45,463 nucleotides of DNA from an uncultured Acetatifactor sp. (GCA_910577035.1 CAJTKW010000034.1:1-45463), one strand, 5' to 3'. Shown: positions 1-8,415, counted from the stretch's first letter. The notes: a model not told the origin generated them from the sequence alone. Program-made: numbers and translations.

Positions 1-95
1 CTTGCAAATTAAAACAAGTGGTGATATTAGCTATTTCGTACAGACATAATCAGTTTCGCAATGCCATAATTTTATGCCGTATTTTACGAATCCTC

Positions 96-123
96 TTGAC
101 AAGTCCTACAAATATGATATGAT
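96..123 (+). promoter_or_regulatory. sigma-A type promoter of the Rpn gene
   Basis: A perfect -35 box TTGACA (96-101) is followed after 16 bp by TATGAT (118-123). It faces the Rpn-family gene that starts at 291, which gives a leader of about 160 nt. The surrounding sequence is AT-rich compared with the genes. Seen directly; activity is inferred. Confidence 0.6.
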
Positions 124-183
124 AGTATACAAAGCATAACAATTCTAAATATATAGATAAATCAAATCCATTATTCTGTTTTT

Positions 184-274
184 CGAAAGGTCTATGCTTG
201 AATTCAACCAAATCAATTTAAAAGCAGGAGGCCTTTCGGAAGAGCAAGCCGGATTGACAGCTGTGCCTCCCTGC
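184..274 (+). promoter_or_regulatory. Structured leader with two competing hairpins
   Basis: The segment around 224-238 can pair in two ways. CCTTTCG (232-238) pairs with CGAAAGG (184-190), or GCAGGAGGC (224-232) pairs with GCCTCCCTGC (265-274) with one bulge. The two pairings compete for the same region. The leader also holds an AGGAGG (226-231) with no start codon behind it. This could be an attenuator-like leader or chance pairing; no riboswitch family was recognised. Confidence 0.25.
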
Positions 275-290
275 TTCAGACAGGAGGAAA

Positions 291-1169
291 ATGAAAACCG
301 ATCCGGAAAAAATGATTTCTTTGAAGTACGATGACATGTTTCACGAAGTATTCTCCTGTGAAACCGTCATAAGACAGTTCTTAAGTGACGTTCTGGGGAT
401 TCCCCCGGAAAGCATCAGGACCGCAAGGCTTGTGACGCCCCGGTTGTGGAAACGCTGCCGCCGCCAGAAGCTCGGCATCCTGGATATTGCACTGGAGCTG
501 AACGATGACACCAGGGTCAATGTGGAGCTGCAGGTCAGGATGCAGCAGCAATGGGTAAAACGACAGCTGTTTTATCTGGCAAAGATGTATGAAGAGGACC
601 TGAAGACCGGTGAGCAATATGGCCGGCTCAAGAAGTGCATCAGTATCGGCATTTTGGACTTTCCCCTGCTGGAAGGCGAAGAATACCATTCGGTCTGCCT
701 CCTGCGGGACGAAAGGGGCCGGGAACTGACGGAGCTGTGGGAACTGCATATCATAGAACTGAGGAAAAACCTGCATGGGGACAGACTGGACGACTGGATC
801 CGGCTGTTTCATGCAAAGAGCAGGGAGGAATTGGACATGCTGGCGACAAAGAACAGAGGTCTGGCGGAGGCGGCAGGGATCATGAAGCGGATGAGTCTGG
901 GAAAAACACTGCGGTATCGATATGAGGCGCATTTAAAGGCGAAGAGGGATCGCCGGGGGGAGGATGCGTATATCAGGGATCAGGGCAGGATCGAAGGCAT
1001 CGCCCTGGGGAAAGCCGAGAATATTCTGCAGCTCCTGGCAGACCTGGGGGAGATACCGGATACGCTGAAAGGGCAAATTCAAAAGGAGACAGATCCGCAG
1101 GTGTTAAGCAGATGGCTGAAAGCCGCCGCCAGAGCGGGCAGCATTGCGGAATTTGAAAAGCAGGCCTGA
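291..1169 (+). CDS. Rpn family recombination-promoting nuclease / PD-(D/E)XK putative transposase
   Basis: The 292-residue protein has the layout of the Rpn family (PD-(D/E)XK nuclease, often annotated as putative transposase): an N-terminal ISLKYDDMFHEVF segment, then a nuclease core with D65 (GILDIALEL) and E79-x-Q81 (NVELQ). The C-terminal quarter is the helical tail typical of the family (QGRIEGIALGKAENI). Family members are DNA endonucleases that promote RecA-independent recombination, and they occur in many copies per genome. The start at 291 has AGGAGG at 282-287, only 3 nt upstream, which is tight; Met8 (312) is an alternative. It stands alone, convergent with the methyltransferase gene at 1219. 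There are no terminal inverted repeats, so it is not called a mobile element. Confidence 0.85.
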   Translation: MKTDPEKMISLKYDDMFHEVFSCETVIRQFLSDVLGIPPESIRTARLVTPRLWKRCRRQKLGILDIALELNDDTRVNVELQVRMQQQWVKRQLFYLAKMYEEDLKTGEQYGRLKKCISIGILDFPLLEGEEYHSVCLLRDERGRELTELWELHIIELRKNLHGDRLDDWIRLFHAKSREELDMLATKNRGLAEAAGIMKRMSLGKTLRYRYEAHLKAKRDRRGEDAYIRDQGRIEGIALGKAENILQLLADLGEIPDTLKGQIQKETDPQVLSRWLKAAARAGSIAEFEKQA

Positions 1170-1218
1170 ACTCGTCCAGGCGTCGTTTTCCTGCTTTCCT
1201 GCCGTAATACTTACTTTA

Positions 1219-2430
1219 TTATACTGCGAACAGCACCATGTCTACAGGGCCATACTGTCTGCCGTTACTGCGCAGGTAGAATCTGTAGTCCTCCCGCATC
1301 TCCATAAGCATCTCCGGTATTTTCCATATGTCCTCATTGTTATGGTATACAGATATTAATAGCTTCGGCTTCTCTTCCACGATATGCCTTTTTGCCCCTA
1401 TCAGGGCGTCTCGCTCTGCCCCCTCAATATCCAGCTTAACCATCGTAATCTTCTCACATATGTCCTCGTCCAACGTGGTCACCTCCACCGTCTTTCCGCC
1501 GGAATCTGCAAGCCTGCGGGCATCGTTAAAACTGATTGTGTCATCTACATACATGATTCCCGGCTTTTGCGCTACGGCTTTGGGGATCGCAATGATGTTT
1601 TCATACTGCCGCAGATTATCCTCCAGCTGCCGGAAATTATCCTCCATCATCTCATAGGCGTAGATCCGCTTCCAGACACCATAGGTATCAATATAGGACT
1701 GCACGGAATCCCCCGTGAAGGCTCCCAGATCCACAAACACTTCATCCGCTCCGCAGCTTACCAGATCCAGATCCCAGTATGCCTCAAAATTATTTTCATA
1801 CATGGCAAGCAGGTCAGCCATATCACAGGTCAGCCAGCTTGACAGGGTATAGTACAGCACCTTTCGGGAGCGGTAATCTGCCAATAGCCCATATACCCGC
1901 TCCATTTCCGGCCAATGCTCCGCCATCACACGAATCCTGTTTTCCACAACCTCATATACATTTGCCTTTGTATCCAGGCTGCCCCACATATATCCCAGCT
2001 TTCCGTAAAAGGCATTCAGATGATCCAGATACTCCGGCCGATAAGACAAAATCAGGGAACGCACCTGACGAAAGATGGCCGCTTCCTCCACGCAGCGCAC
2101 TCTGTCCATCATGGCATAAAAGGCTTCGTCCAGGGCGTTTTCGGCATTCTTCCTTCTATCCAGGATTTGACGTATAAAGGAGATCCATGCCTCCCCCAAT
2201 TCCAGCAGCCCATTGGCATCCCGCCTGGCTTCAGAAAACTCCCGCTGCCCCGGGAAGACACCTGCTTTGACCCTGGGATTGCCAAATAAATCGCCATATA
2301 CCGTCCGCATCCCTTTGTCCAGAATCTGCGCGGCGGTAGAAACCAGCCCAGGCTTCTGCTCCAGAAGCCGCATTGCCTCCTCCACTGCCTTTACCATCTC
2401 CTCCACAGTCTTGTAATCTTTTCTTTTCAT
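1219..2430 (-). CDS. FkbM family methyltransferase
   Basis: The 403-residue protein carries a C-terminal FkbM-type SAM-dependent methyltransferase domain (about residues 225-400). The SAM-binding motif is VDLGAFTGDS at 232-241, and the family's KLDIEGAE stretch is at 332-339. The first 220 residues are helical and not recognised. FkbM enzymes O-methylate sugars or other small hydroxylated groups. It lies 138 bp downstream of a methyltransferase-glycosyltransferase fusion on the same strand, itself downstream of flagellin. Methylation of a flagellar glycan is therefore the best guess, but it is inferred from position only. The ribosome site is GGAAGG, about 9 nt upstream of the ATG. No separate promoter was seen in the 138-bp gap. 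Confidence 0.8.
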   Translation of the reverse strand: MKRKDYKTVEEMVKAVEEAMRLLEQKPGLVSTAAQILDKGMRTVYGDLFGNPRVKAGVFPGQREFSEARRDANGLLELGEAWISFIRQILDRRKNAENALDEAFYAMMDRVRCVEEAAIFRQVRSLILSYRPEYLDHLNAFYGKLGYMWGSLDTKANVYEVVENRIRVMAEHWPEMERVYGLLADYRSRKVLYYTLSSWLTCDMADLLAMYENNFEAYWDLDLVSCGADEVFVDLGAFTGDSVQSYIDTYGVWKRIYAYEMMEDNFRQLEDNLRQYENIIAIPKAVAQKPGIMYVDDTISFNDARRLADSGGKTVEVTTLDEDICEKITMVKLDIEGAERDALIGAKRHIVEEKPKLLISVYHNNEDIWKIPEMLMEMREDYRFYLRSNGRQYGPVDMVLFAV

Positions 2431-2568
2431 GATAGGAATCCTTCCCGCGGAACCGGGGAATATTTTCCCATTCCCGCTTTTTACTCTCTACATCCGGTAA
2501 AAATTGGCGGCAGACATATTTCATTCCGGAGAACGCCTGATTGCCAGTAATTTTCCCCTCCCGCCCTC

Positions 2569-5500
2569 TCACCGAAGTTCTGTCAGGATACTGCGGATCT
2601 CCCGGCACAAGGACGGACAAATCCCCAGGGCCCGCTTCAGTAACGCCACATTCTCGCTGCTTGCGGCACCGTCGGCCAGAGCCATTGCCATGTAATAGAC
2701 TGCACGGGTCTTTGGAGGGATGCTGCCGCTGTCGGAATCCAGAAGCTGTTCCGGTCCATGACAACATTCGGCAAAGGCTCCTGCCGCCATCACATAAGCA
2801 TTCCTGAGCTGTCTATGCTTTTCCTGCACTTCCGGCTCATAGTCTGATGGTTCTTTCCCTTCCGCATTTACTGTACAAATGCTCTCGTAGGCCGTCCTCA
2901 ACACAAAGGTGCAAAGCGCCAGCTCCGAAGCAGATATTTTCCCATCCGGAAAACGTCCCGCCTCATCAGCCTCCAGCGCGTATTCAAGAAGGCTCTCCTG
3001 TACCCTGCCCTTCCTGCAGGCTTCGGAGGACTCAAGCCAGCTCTGCACCGCAGAAACGCTCAGACGGGAAAGGATACCGGGAAAACGGGCTTTTTGCTGT
3101 TCTGTCACGGTATAACGGACCATTCCCGCCACAAAGGCATTCAGTATCGTACCGCTCCATTCCTCCCATTGCGGCGGCGTCAGCTTCATGAAAAGGGCCT
3201 CAAAAACCCCATGCCCTGCCGCAAATCCCTCTTCCAATACTATTCTTACCTTACCTGCTGCCGCTGTCAGATCAAGTCGGTCCAATAATTCCAGGGCCCT
3301 TTCCTCCTCCCCCAGACGTATACAGACGCAGAACCCAACAGCCTGTGCGGAAGCAATATAATATTTACTTTCCACCGCAGCCAATCCGTAATAGCTCATT
3401 TTCTTATCAGGGCCCGGACTGGCAGCATATTCTTCCAGCAGCTTCTCATATTGCTTAAAATAGTTCCATACCTCCACGGCAGGTCTGCCCTTCACAAAGG
3501 CCAGCTCCGTCATCAGGAACGAATAGAGGCACCGATCCGTAATCAAAGGAGGAATTGCTTTTTCCAGGTGATCTGCCCAGGTAAACAGCCTCGTATCCTC
3601 CAGTGCATACAGGCAGCCTGCCAGCCCGGCTGCGCTGTCTCTCCCCTGCCAAAGCCTGCCGAAGTGAATATGCAGGGAAACACACTGGGCAAACAGCCTC
3701 AGGGCAACAGCATCGTTTTTAATTACCTTGTATTCGTTGGCCAGCTGGAACAGATAACGCAAGTCCTCAGGAAATTCACGGACGTCCTCAAGCAGGATTG
3801 TCGCATTTCGCAGGAATTTCGCCTCCAGACGGTCCGGCCGGTCATTGACAAAGCCGTAATGGTGTGCAAACGAAGAAAGCTGACGGCACCTGAATGCGCC
3901 GATGGAAAGTGCATCGTGAATACGCCCTTCAAAATGAAGCTCCGCCGTAATCTCGGCCATGCGCAGGGTATGCAGGTCATTTACTTCTGTTCCTTCGGAG
4001 TCCATATAATTCCGCTGGATATAAGTTGCATAAGTATATTTCCTATATTCTCCCGACTGAAAAAAACAAATAATATCTTCCACGTCCTCAAACCACTCGT
4101 CATCGTCAATGGACAGATACCACAACCCTCTGGCATGGCGAATGGCCTCGTTCCTCGCCGCAGACATATTATCATCCCAGGGACGCTCATAAATCCGCGC
4201 CCCATAACTCCTGCAGACTTCAACAGTACCGTCAGTACTCCCTGTGTCAATTACTACCAGCTCCGCATCAAGCCTTTCCAGCAAAGGCTTGATATGGGAC
4301 AGGCATCGGTCTATGGTTTCGATCTGATTGCTCACCGGAACGCCGATAGTCAGAAGCAGGGGACGCCCCTTATATTTCCCCTTCTGATAGACAGGATTCT
4401 TCTCATATTTATAATTTCCTCTCTCATCCGCCGTAGGCTTAAACCGGTTCCGGTCAATCTTTATATGCGGCAGCTCCTCCAGCGGCAGTACTTTTACCAG
4501 GCTTTCTTCCTTCCCCTTCCCGAAAAGAGGCCCCATTTGGATCCGGTCCTGCTCCAGCTCCCTCCTGGCTTGGTATTCCTCCAGATATGGCTCCAGGGTT
4601 TCCGGCTCCAGATCGGCTGCCTTTTGTATCCTCCAATGTCCGGATTCTATCCCGTCCTCGGTGGTAAAACAGATGTAATCCGCATCCGGCTCCCGATATA
4701 CCGGCGGATAAGGAAAAGCGTAACGGCTCCTGTCCTTGCGGAACCTCTGAAAGACCACACGGCTGCCGCCTTCCTCCGGCAATTCTCCCACGGCCAGGTT
4801 CACCGCCGCATAGTCGCCGTATTCCTTCTCATTTGCCCGTTCCGCCTCCAACGTCAGCGCAGTCAGCTCTTTATCACTGAAATATTTATGGATCAGACTT
4901 TTCTGCTCATAAAACGGAATTCCGTTTTGATAAAAGAAAGAACGGACAAACTGGCCGTTATTGGATTGGAATTTCCAGCCGGTGACAGACAGGCCCGCTT
5001 TCTCCGCCAGCCATTCCAGGCTTTTCTTAGAATGCAGATATAGATGTCTGGGGGCATCTAATTGATACCAGTGAGGCCCGTATTTTTCAAAGGCTATATT
5101 AGGGTAGACGGGAATGGTCATAGTCAGCAGGCCGTCCGCCTTTAACAGGCGGCGGACACTCTTTAATACCTCCAGGGGTTCCTCCATATGCTCAAAGGAA
5201 TCGTGCATACGAATCACGTCAAAGGTACCGTCCCCTTCCATCTCTTGAATAGAACAGCTGCGAATATACACCCGGTCTCCATAATGCCTGTCATGCTCCA
5301 GAAAGGGATCACAGCCGTACAGATTTCCCCAGCCCTCCCCTGCCTTCTGCACCAGCCAGTAGCCGCTTCCGCAGCCCACATCCAGAACCTTCTGCCAATG
5401 AACCACCGGCCTTGCAAACTCCATTTCTTCCTGTTCCGGCTGCCCCATGGAATAATATTCGTTCCCATAGTAATCCTCCAGATTCTCCGGCACTTCCGCG

Positions 5501-5673
5501 ATCTGCATACAATGGCAGCTATCGCAGACAAAATACTCAAACTCATCCTGCGTGTTTTTAAACATCTCCCGGACCAGATAAGTCTCAAACTTCCCCTGTG
5601 CGCCGCAGACCTTACAGGTATAGGGCCGCCTGCCCGGCATCCTCATTGTCTCGTCTTTCTTAAGATCCGCCAT
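2569..5673 (-). CDS. Class I methyltransferase - family 2 glycosyltransferase fusion, likely filament modification
   Basis: A 1034-residue multidomain protein. Residues 20-53 hold two CxxC pairs (C20/C23, C50/C53), a zinc ribbon. Residues 90-300 form a class I SAM methyltransferase (VLDVGCGSGYW from 96, HDSFEHMEEP from 157). Residues 438-620 are a GT-A glycosyltransferase with VIDTGSTDGT (474-483) and a DDD metal site (523-525). The last 400 residues are helical and repeat-like, as in TPR-tailed GT2 proteins. It is downstream of flagellin on the same strand, so flagellin glycosylation plus sugar methylation is the likely role; that role is inference. The ATG at 5673 has GGGAGG 4 nt upstream. 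The fusion of both activities in one chain is unusual and could build and cap a glycan in one complex. Confidence 0.8.
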   Translation of the reverse strand: MADLKKDETMRMPGRRPYTCKVCGAQGKFETYLVREMFKNTQDEFEYFVCDSCHCMQIAEVPENLEDYYGNEYYSMGQPEQEEMEFARPVVHWQKVLDVGCGSGYWLVQKAGEGWGNLYGCDPFLEHDRHYGDRVYIRSCSIQEMEGDGTFDVIRMHDSFEHMEEPLEVLKSVRRLLKADGLLTMTIPVYPNIAFEKYGPHWYQLDAPRHLYLHSKKSLEWLAEKAGLSVTGWKFQSNNGQFVRSFFYQNGIPFYEQKSLIHKYFSDKELTALTLEAERANEKEYGDYAAVNLAVGELPEEGGSRVVFQRFRKDRSRYAFPYPPVYREPDADYICFTTEDGIESGHWRIQKAADLEPETLEPYLEEYQARRELEQDRIQMGPLFGKGKEESLVKVLPLEELPHIKIDRNRFKPTADERGNYKYEKNPVYQKGKYKGRPLLLTIGVPVSNQIETIDRCLSHIKPLLERLDAELVVIDTGSTDGTVEVCRSYGARIYERPWDDNMSAARNEAIRHARGLWYLSIDDDEWFEDVEDIICFFQSGEYRKYTYATYIQRNYMDSEGTEVNDLHTLRMAEITAELHFEGRIHDALSIGAFRCRQLSSFAHHYGFVNDRPDRLEAKFLRNATILLEDVREFPEDLRYLFQLANEYKVIKNDAVALRLFAQCVSLHIHFGRLWQGRDSAAGLAGCLYALEDTRLFTWADHLEKAIPPLITDRCLYSFLMTELAFVKGRPAVEVWNYFKQYEKLLEEYAASPGPDKKMSYYGLAAVESKYYIASAQAVGFCVCIRLGEEERALELLDRLDLTAAAGKVRIVLEEGFAAGHGVFEALFMKLTPPQWEEWSGTILNAFVAGMVRYTVTEQQKARFPGILSRLSVSAVQSWLESSEACRKGRVQESLLEYALEADEAGRFPDGKISASELALCTFVLRTAYESICTVNAEGKEPSDYEPEVQEKHRQLRNAYVMAAGAFAECCHGPEQLLDSDSGSIPPKTRAVYYMAMALADGAASSENVALLKRALGICPSLCREIRSILTELR

Positions 5674-5825
5674 GTATCCTCCCTCTCATCCCCGGGTTAA
5701 ATTCAACACCCGCCTGTTCCGGCTGCTTTATCCTTCCCACGGCCGGGCGGATTCGGGATTGGAACCCGTCAGGGAAACGCTGGTGAAAGTGCCTCCCCCG
5801 CCGCCAGGCACACATACGGAACGAT

Positions 5826-5848
5826 CCGCAGAGGCGCTGCCTCTGCGG
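5826..5848 (-). terminator. Hairpin between flagellin and the modification gene
   Basis: A perfect 10-bp stem, CCGCAGAGGC (5826-5835) with GCCTCTGCGG (5839-5848), has a 3-nt loop and lies 55 nt past the flagellin stop. No uridine run follows on the minus strand. It may be a 3' stabiliser or partial terminator that lets high flagellin transcription and lower downstream transcription coexist. Confidence 0.4.
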
Positions 5849-5903
5849 ACCATAACTGGTTTGATTTTCCCAATCTCTTTTTCCGTTGCCCTGAGCCGCC
5901 GGA

Positions 5904-7748
5904 TTAACCGAGCAGAGAAAGCACGCCCTGATTGGACTGGTTTGCCTGTGCCAGCATGGACTGACCTGCCTGCGCCAGAATGTTCTGGTTGGAATATCTC
6001 ACCATCTCCGTAGCCATATCCGTATCACGGATAGCGGATTCTGCAGAAGTGGTATTCTCCACTACATTGTCCAGATTATTAATGGTATGCTCCAGACGGT
6101 TCTGAATGGCGCCAAGGGCAGAACGCTGCTTGGAAACCTGTGCAATCGCATCTGCAATGGTATTCACAGCCTTATCAGCGTTAGTGGAATCCTTGCCCGT
6201 CACGGTTACCTTGTCAATGCCAAGGCTCTTTGCGCTCATGGACTCGATGTCCACGGAAATCTTGTTCTCCGGTGTGGTATCCGCACCTACCTGCAGGCTG
6301 AAGTTCATTACATCCTTAGGCTTCTCGGTGGTAGATTTCTCGGCAATGTTCAGAGTGATCTTAACATCCTTATAGCCGCTGATCGTTGTTGTGTCAGCTG
6401 CCGCCGCCTCTGTCTTCATGTCATTAAAATCAGCCGCCGCAAGTGTTCCGATTGCTTTTGTCTTGCTGGCATCCTTCAGATCCACAGTAACCTCTTCTCC
6501 TGCATATTCATTGCCAACTTTTACACTAGTTGCTGATCCGTATTTCTGCATCAGCTGGGTAGCCGTTATCTGAACGTTGACAATGTAATCGTCCCCCAGG
6601 AGCTCCTGCAGTTCCTCCACCGACTTAAAGCTGTTTGCATCGGAGCTGGTCTTACCTGCATCATAGGTATAGGTCTTACCATTGATCGTAACCGAATTGC
6701 CATCCTTCAGATCCGTCGTAAGGGTTCCCACGCCGTCAACAGCCGTTGTCGCACCCTTGGTACCTGCTCCGGTTGCCGTCGTAAACGCATAGGACTCGCC
6801 TACGGCTGCGGTGCGCATAGCTGACCACTTCGTGCTGCTATTGCTGATGTCACGCATTTCTGCAGCAGATCCAACCTCCGTGAACATATTAAATCTCGCA
6901 GCGGTAGCATCATCCTTGATTGCAGATTCAAACTGAATCGCCTGTACCGCGTTCCTGGTATCATCCGTCTCGGTTCCGTCCGCCTTAGACTCTACCTTAA
7001 GCTTGCCTGCGGAATCCCCGGAAGCCGTAAAGATATGCTTCAGGACATCGTCATTGTTGATGGCATCCGCAATATTCTTTGCAGTCGCCTCTGCATCCTT
7101 GCCGGTCTTGAAGGTTACCTCCCGGTTCTTCCTGTTGCCGTCTTCATCCAGATACGTAATAATTGCCGTATCCTCAGTACCGGTATCCAGCTTGGTACCT
7201 TTCGACATGTCAAGAGTACCTGCAAAGATATTGCCCTTTGCTCTGGTAATTGCAGCATCCACGATCTTATCCTTACCTGCATCCACATCGCCGATATGCG
7301 CACTGTTCTCTCCCAGCTTCTTGCTGACGCCCTCACCCTTCAGAAGATAGGTCTCATTGAACTTGGTGGTCTCGGATACACGGTCAATTTCCGTAATCAG
7401 CTGGTCGATCTCGTCCTGGACGGACTGACGGTCGGATTCGGACATGGTGCCGTTACCTGCCTTAACAGCCAGCTCATTCATTCTCTGAAGCATGTCGTGC
7501 ACTTCGGTCAAAGCTCCTTCAGCGGTCTGCACTGCAGAGATGCCGTCCTGTGCGTTTGCAGACGCCTGGGTCAGACCCCGCATCTGCTTCCTCATCTTCT
7601 CGGAAATAGCCAGCCCTGCGGCGTCATCGGCCGCGCGGTTGATCTTATAGCCGGAAGAAAGCTTCTCGGTGGACTTCGCCTGTGCCTTGCTGGTTAAGCC
7701 CAGCATTCTGTTGGAATTCATCGCTGTTAAGTTGTGTTGTACTACCAT
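5904..7748 (-). CDS. hag: Flagellin
   Basis: Structural subunit of the flagellar filament, exported by the flagellar type III system. The 614-residue protein has the conserved D0/D1 N-terminal region (about 1-150: NHNL-type start, SSGYKINRAADDAAGLAIS, NETYLL) and the C-terminal D1/D0 region (about 520-614, ending in LSLLG). Between them is a serine/threonine-rich variable domain of roughly 370 residues, much larger than in the 304-residue Bacillus Hag. That domain is the surface-exposed part and the plausible glycan acceptor. The ATG at 7748 has AGGAGGT (rc of 7755-7761) 6 nt upstream. It is 211 bp downstream of csrA. No sigma-28 promoter of its own was found, so it should depend on transcription entering through csrA. 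Confidence 0.97.
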   Translation of the reverse strand: MVVQHNLTAMNSNRMLGLTSKAQAKSTEKLSSGYKINRAADDAAGLAISEKMRKQMRGLTQASANAQDGISAVQTAEGALTEVHDMLQRMNELAVKAGNGTMSESDRQSVQDEIDQLITEIDRVSETTKFNETYLLKGEGVSKKLGENSAHIGDVDAGKDKIVDAAITRAKGNIFAGTLDMSKGTKLDTGTEDTAIITYLDEDGNRKNREVTFKTGKDAEATAKNIADAINNDDVLKHIFTASGDSAGKLKVESKADGTETDDTRNAVQAIQFESAIKDDATAARFNMFTEVGSAAEMRDISNSSTKWSAMRTAAVGESYAFTTATGAGTKGATTAVDGVGTLTTDLKDGNSVTINGKTYTYDAGKTSSDANSFKSVEELQELLGDDYIVNVQITATQLMQKYGSATSVKVGNEYAGEEVTVDLKDASKTKAIGTLAAADFNDMKTEAAAADTTTISGYKDVKITLNIAEKSTTEKPKDVMNFSLQVGADTTPENKISVDIESMSAKSLGIDKVTVTGKDSTNADKAVNTIADAIAQVSKQRSALGAIQNRLEHTINNLDNVVENTTSAESAIRDTDMATEMVRYSNQNILAQAGQSMLAQANQSNQGVLSLLG

Positions 7749-7754
7749 AAATTT

Positions 7755-7792
7755 ACCTCCTTGGTCTTACCTGGCGCAAATCCGTTTGCGCC
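7755..7792 (-). promoter_or_regulatory. CsrA-responsive hag leader: GGA-loop hairpin plus GGA in the ribosome site
   Basis: On the hag transcript an 8-bp stem GGCGCAAA/TTTGCGCC (7773-7780 with 7785-7792) shows the 4-nt loop CGGA. The ribosome site AAGGAGGT, with its own GGA, lies about 20 nt downstream at 7755-7762. A GGA in a hairpin loop plus a GGA in the Shine-Dalgarno is the classic dual CsrA site, as in the Bacillus hag leader, where a CsrA dimer bridges both and blocks translation. csrA is the gene immediately upstream. Sequence and folding were seen directly; binding is inference. Confidence 0.7.
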
Positions 7793-7818
7793 GGTGCTGG
7801 TTAATTAAAGTTTCTTCT

Positions 7819-7886
7819 ATAATAACCCGGGTATGCCCTTAAGCCTGCCGGGCCCTTGGCGTGCCCTGTGCACACCCGGTTATTAT
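7819..7886 (-). promoter_or_regulatory. Long stem-loop in the csrA-hag intergenic region
   Basis: The arms 7819-7836 and 7870-7886 pair over about 17 bp with one bulge and one G-U pair, enclosing a GC-rich loop of about 33 nt. On the minus strand the 3' arm is followed by TTATTATAG, not by a uridine run, so it is not a standard terminator. It lies in the transcript between csrA and hag, upstream of the CsrA hairpin. It could be a processing site, a stabiliser for the hag message, or an attenuator. Confidence 0.4.
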
Positions 7887-7959
7887 CTTACTGTCTGCGG
7901 GCTTCTGTACCTGCTGCCGGCTTCCATGATATACTGTGTCCAAAGCGGCCTTTCAGGCA

Positions 7960-8229
7960 TCACCGCACCCTTCCCGTTCCGGTGATTACGATATTCTTTT
8001 TCTTCCTGTATTTCTCCGGCTTTTCCGGCTCCGCATAATACCTGGGCAGCGTTGCCCGGATCTCCGGATCCGTGAATTTCTTCTCTATGACGCTGCTCCT
8101 TACGATATTCACTTCCCTGGGCGCATCTATCATGATCCGCAGATGCTTGCCCGTCCCCCCTAAGAATACGATCTTAATATCGTCCCCCAGCATCAGGTAT
8201 TCCTCCGTGCTCACTGTCAGTCGTAACAT
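7960..8229 (-). CDS. csrA: Carbon storage regulator CsrA
   Basis: An RNA-binding translational repressor that recognises GGA motifs. The first 50 residues match CsrA: L4 and R44, the key RNA-contact positions, are present, with GDDIKIV (15-21) and MIDAPREVNIV (33-43). Length is 89 residues against 61-75 for most CsrA proteins, owing to a basic C-terminal tail (about 52-89). It is directly upstream of hag, the arrangement known from Bacillus, where CsrA represses hag translation and FliW antagonises it; fliW is not in this window. The ATG at 8229 has AGGGAGGG 7 nt upstream. No promoter was found in the 60 bp between this start and the left inverted repeat, so transcription should come from the invertible segment. 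Confidence 0.92.
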   Translation of the reverse strand: MLRLTVSTEEYLMLGDDIKIVFLGGTGKHLRIMIDAPREVNIVRSSVIEKKFTDPEIRATLPRYYAEPEKPEKYRKKKNIVITGTGRVR

Positions 8230-8290
8230 ACCCGAACCCTCCCTGTTCTTTTACGCCGGAGGCGTTTACCTGCGGCGCTCCCTGCCTGCC

Positions 8291-8320
8291 ATGCAACATT
8301 TTATCCAGAATGTTGCATCT
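8291..8320 (+). repeat. Left recombination site of the switch
   Basis: The site is itself a core-site palindrome: arm ATGCAACATT (8291-8300), 8-bp spacer TTATCCAG (8301-8308), arm AATGTTGCAT (8309-8318), plus CT. Two 10-bp arms around an asymmetric 8-bp spacer is the usual layout of a tyrosine recombinase crossover site. The right copy is an exact reverse complement over 30 bp, so recombination should invert the DNA rather than delete it. The csrA start codon is 61 bp to the left. Confidence 0.85.
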
Positions 8321-8415
8321 CCCCGCAGTATCCGGTTCCGCCATATGCGGCATCTCTTATGCACTGTAATATGATAAATTATCTGTGGGGAAACAATTAT
8401 TCAAGGAGGAACGAC

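Noticed and set aside
291..1169. Rpn gene as an insertion sequence
   Set aside because: No terminal inverted repeats or target duplications were seen; the family is a stand-alone nuclease despite its transposase label.
3451..5043. 530-codon plus-strand frame
   Set aside because: It lies wholly antisense to the methyltransferase-glycosyltransferase gene, has no ribosome site and no recognisable domain. Long antisense frames are common in this codon usage.
7819..7886. Second recombination site or standard terminator between csrA and hag
   Set aside because: The arms do not match the switch sites, and no uridine run follows, so it is reported only as a stem-loop.
8370..8375. TATGAT as recombinase promoter
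   Set aside because: The hexamer 17 bp upstream is GCGGCA, so only half a promoter is present; it is mentioned but not called.
8321..8415. Leftward promoter inside the segment that could drive csrA-hag in the present orientation
   Set aside because: A TTGAAT with a GATAAT-like hexamer 15-16 bp away exists on the minus strand, but the fit is poor and there is no sigma-28 motif.
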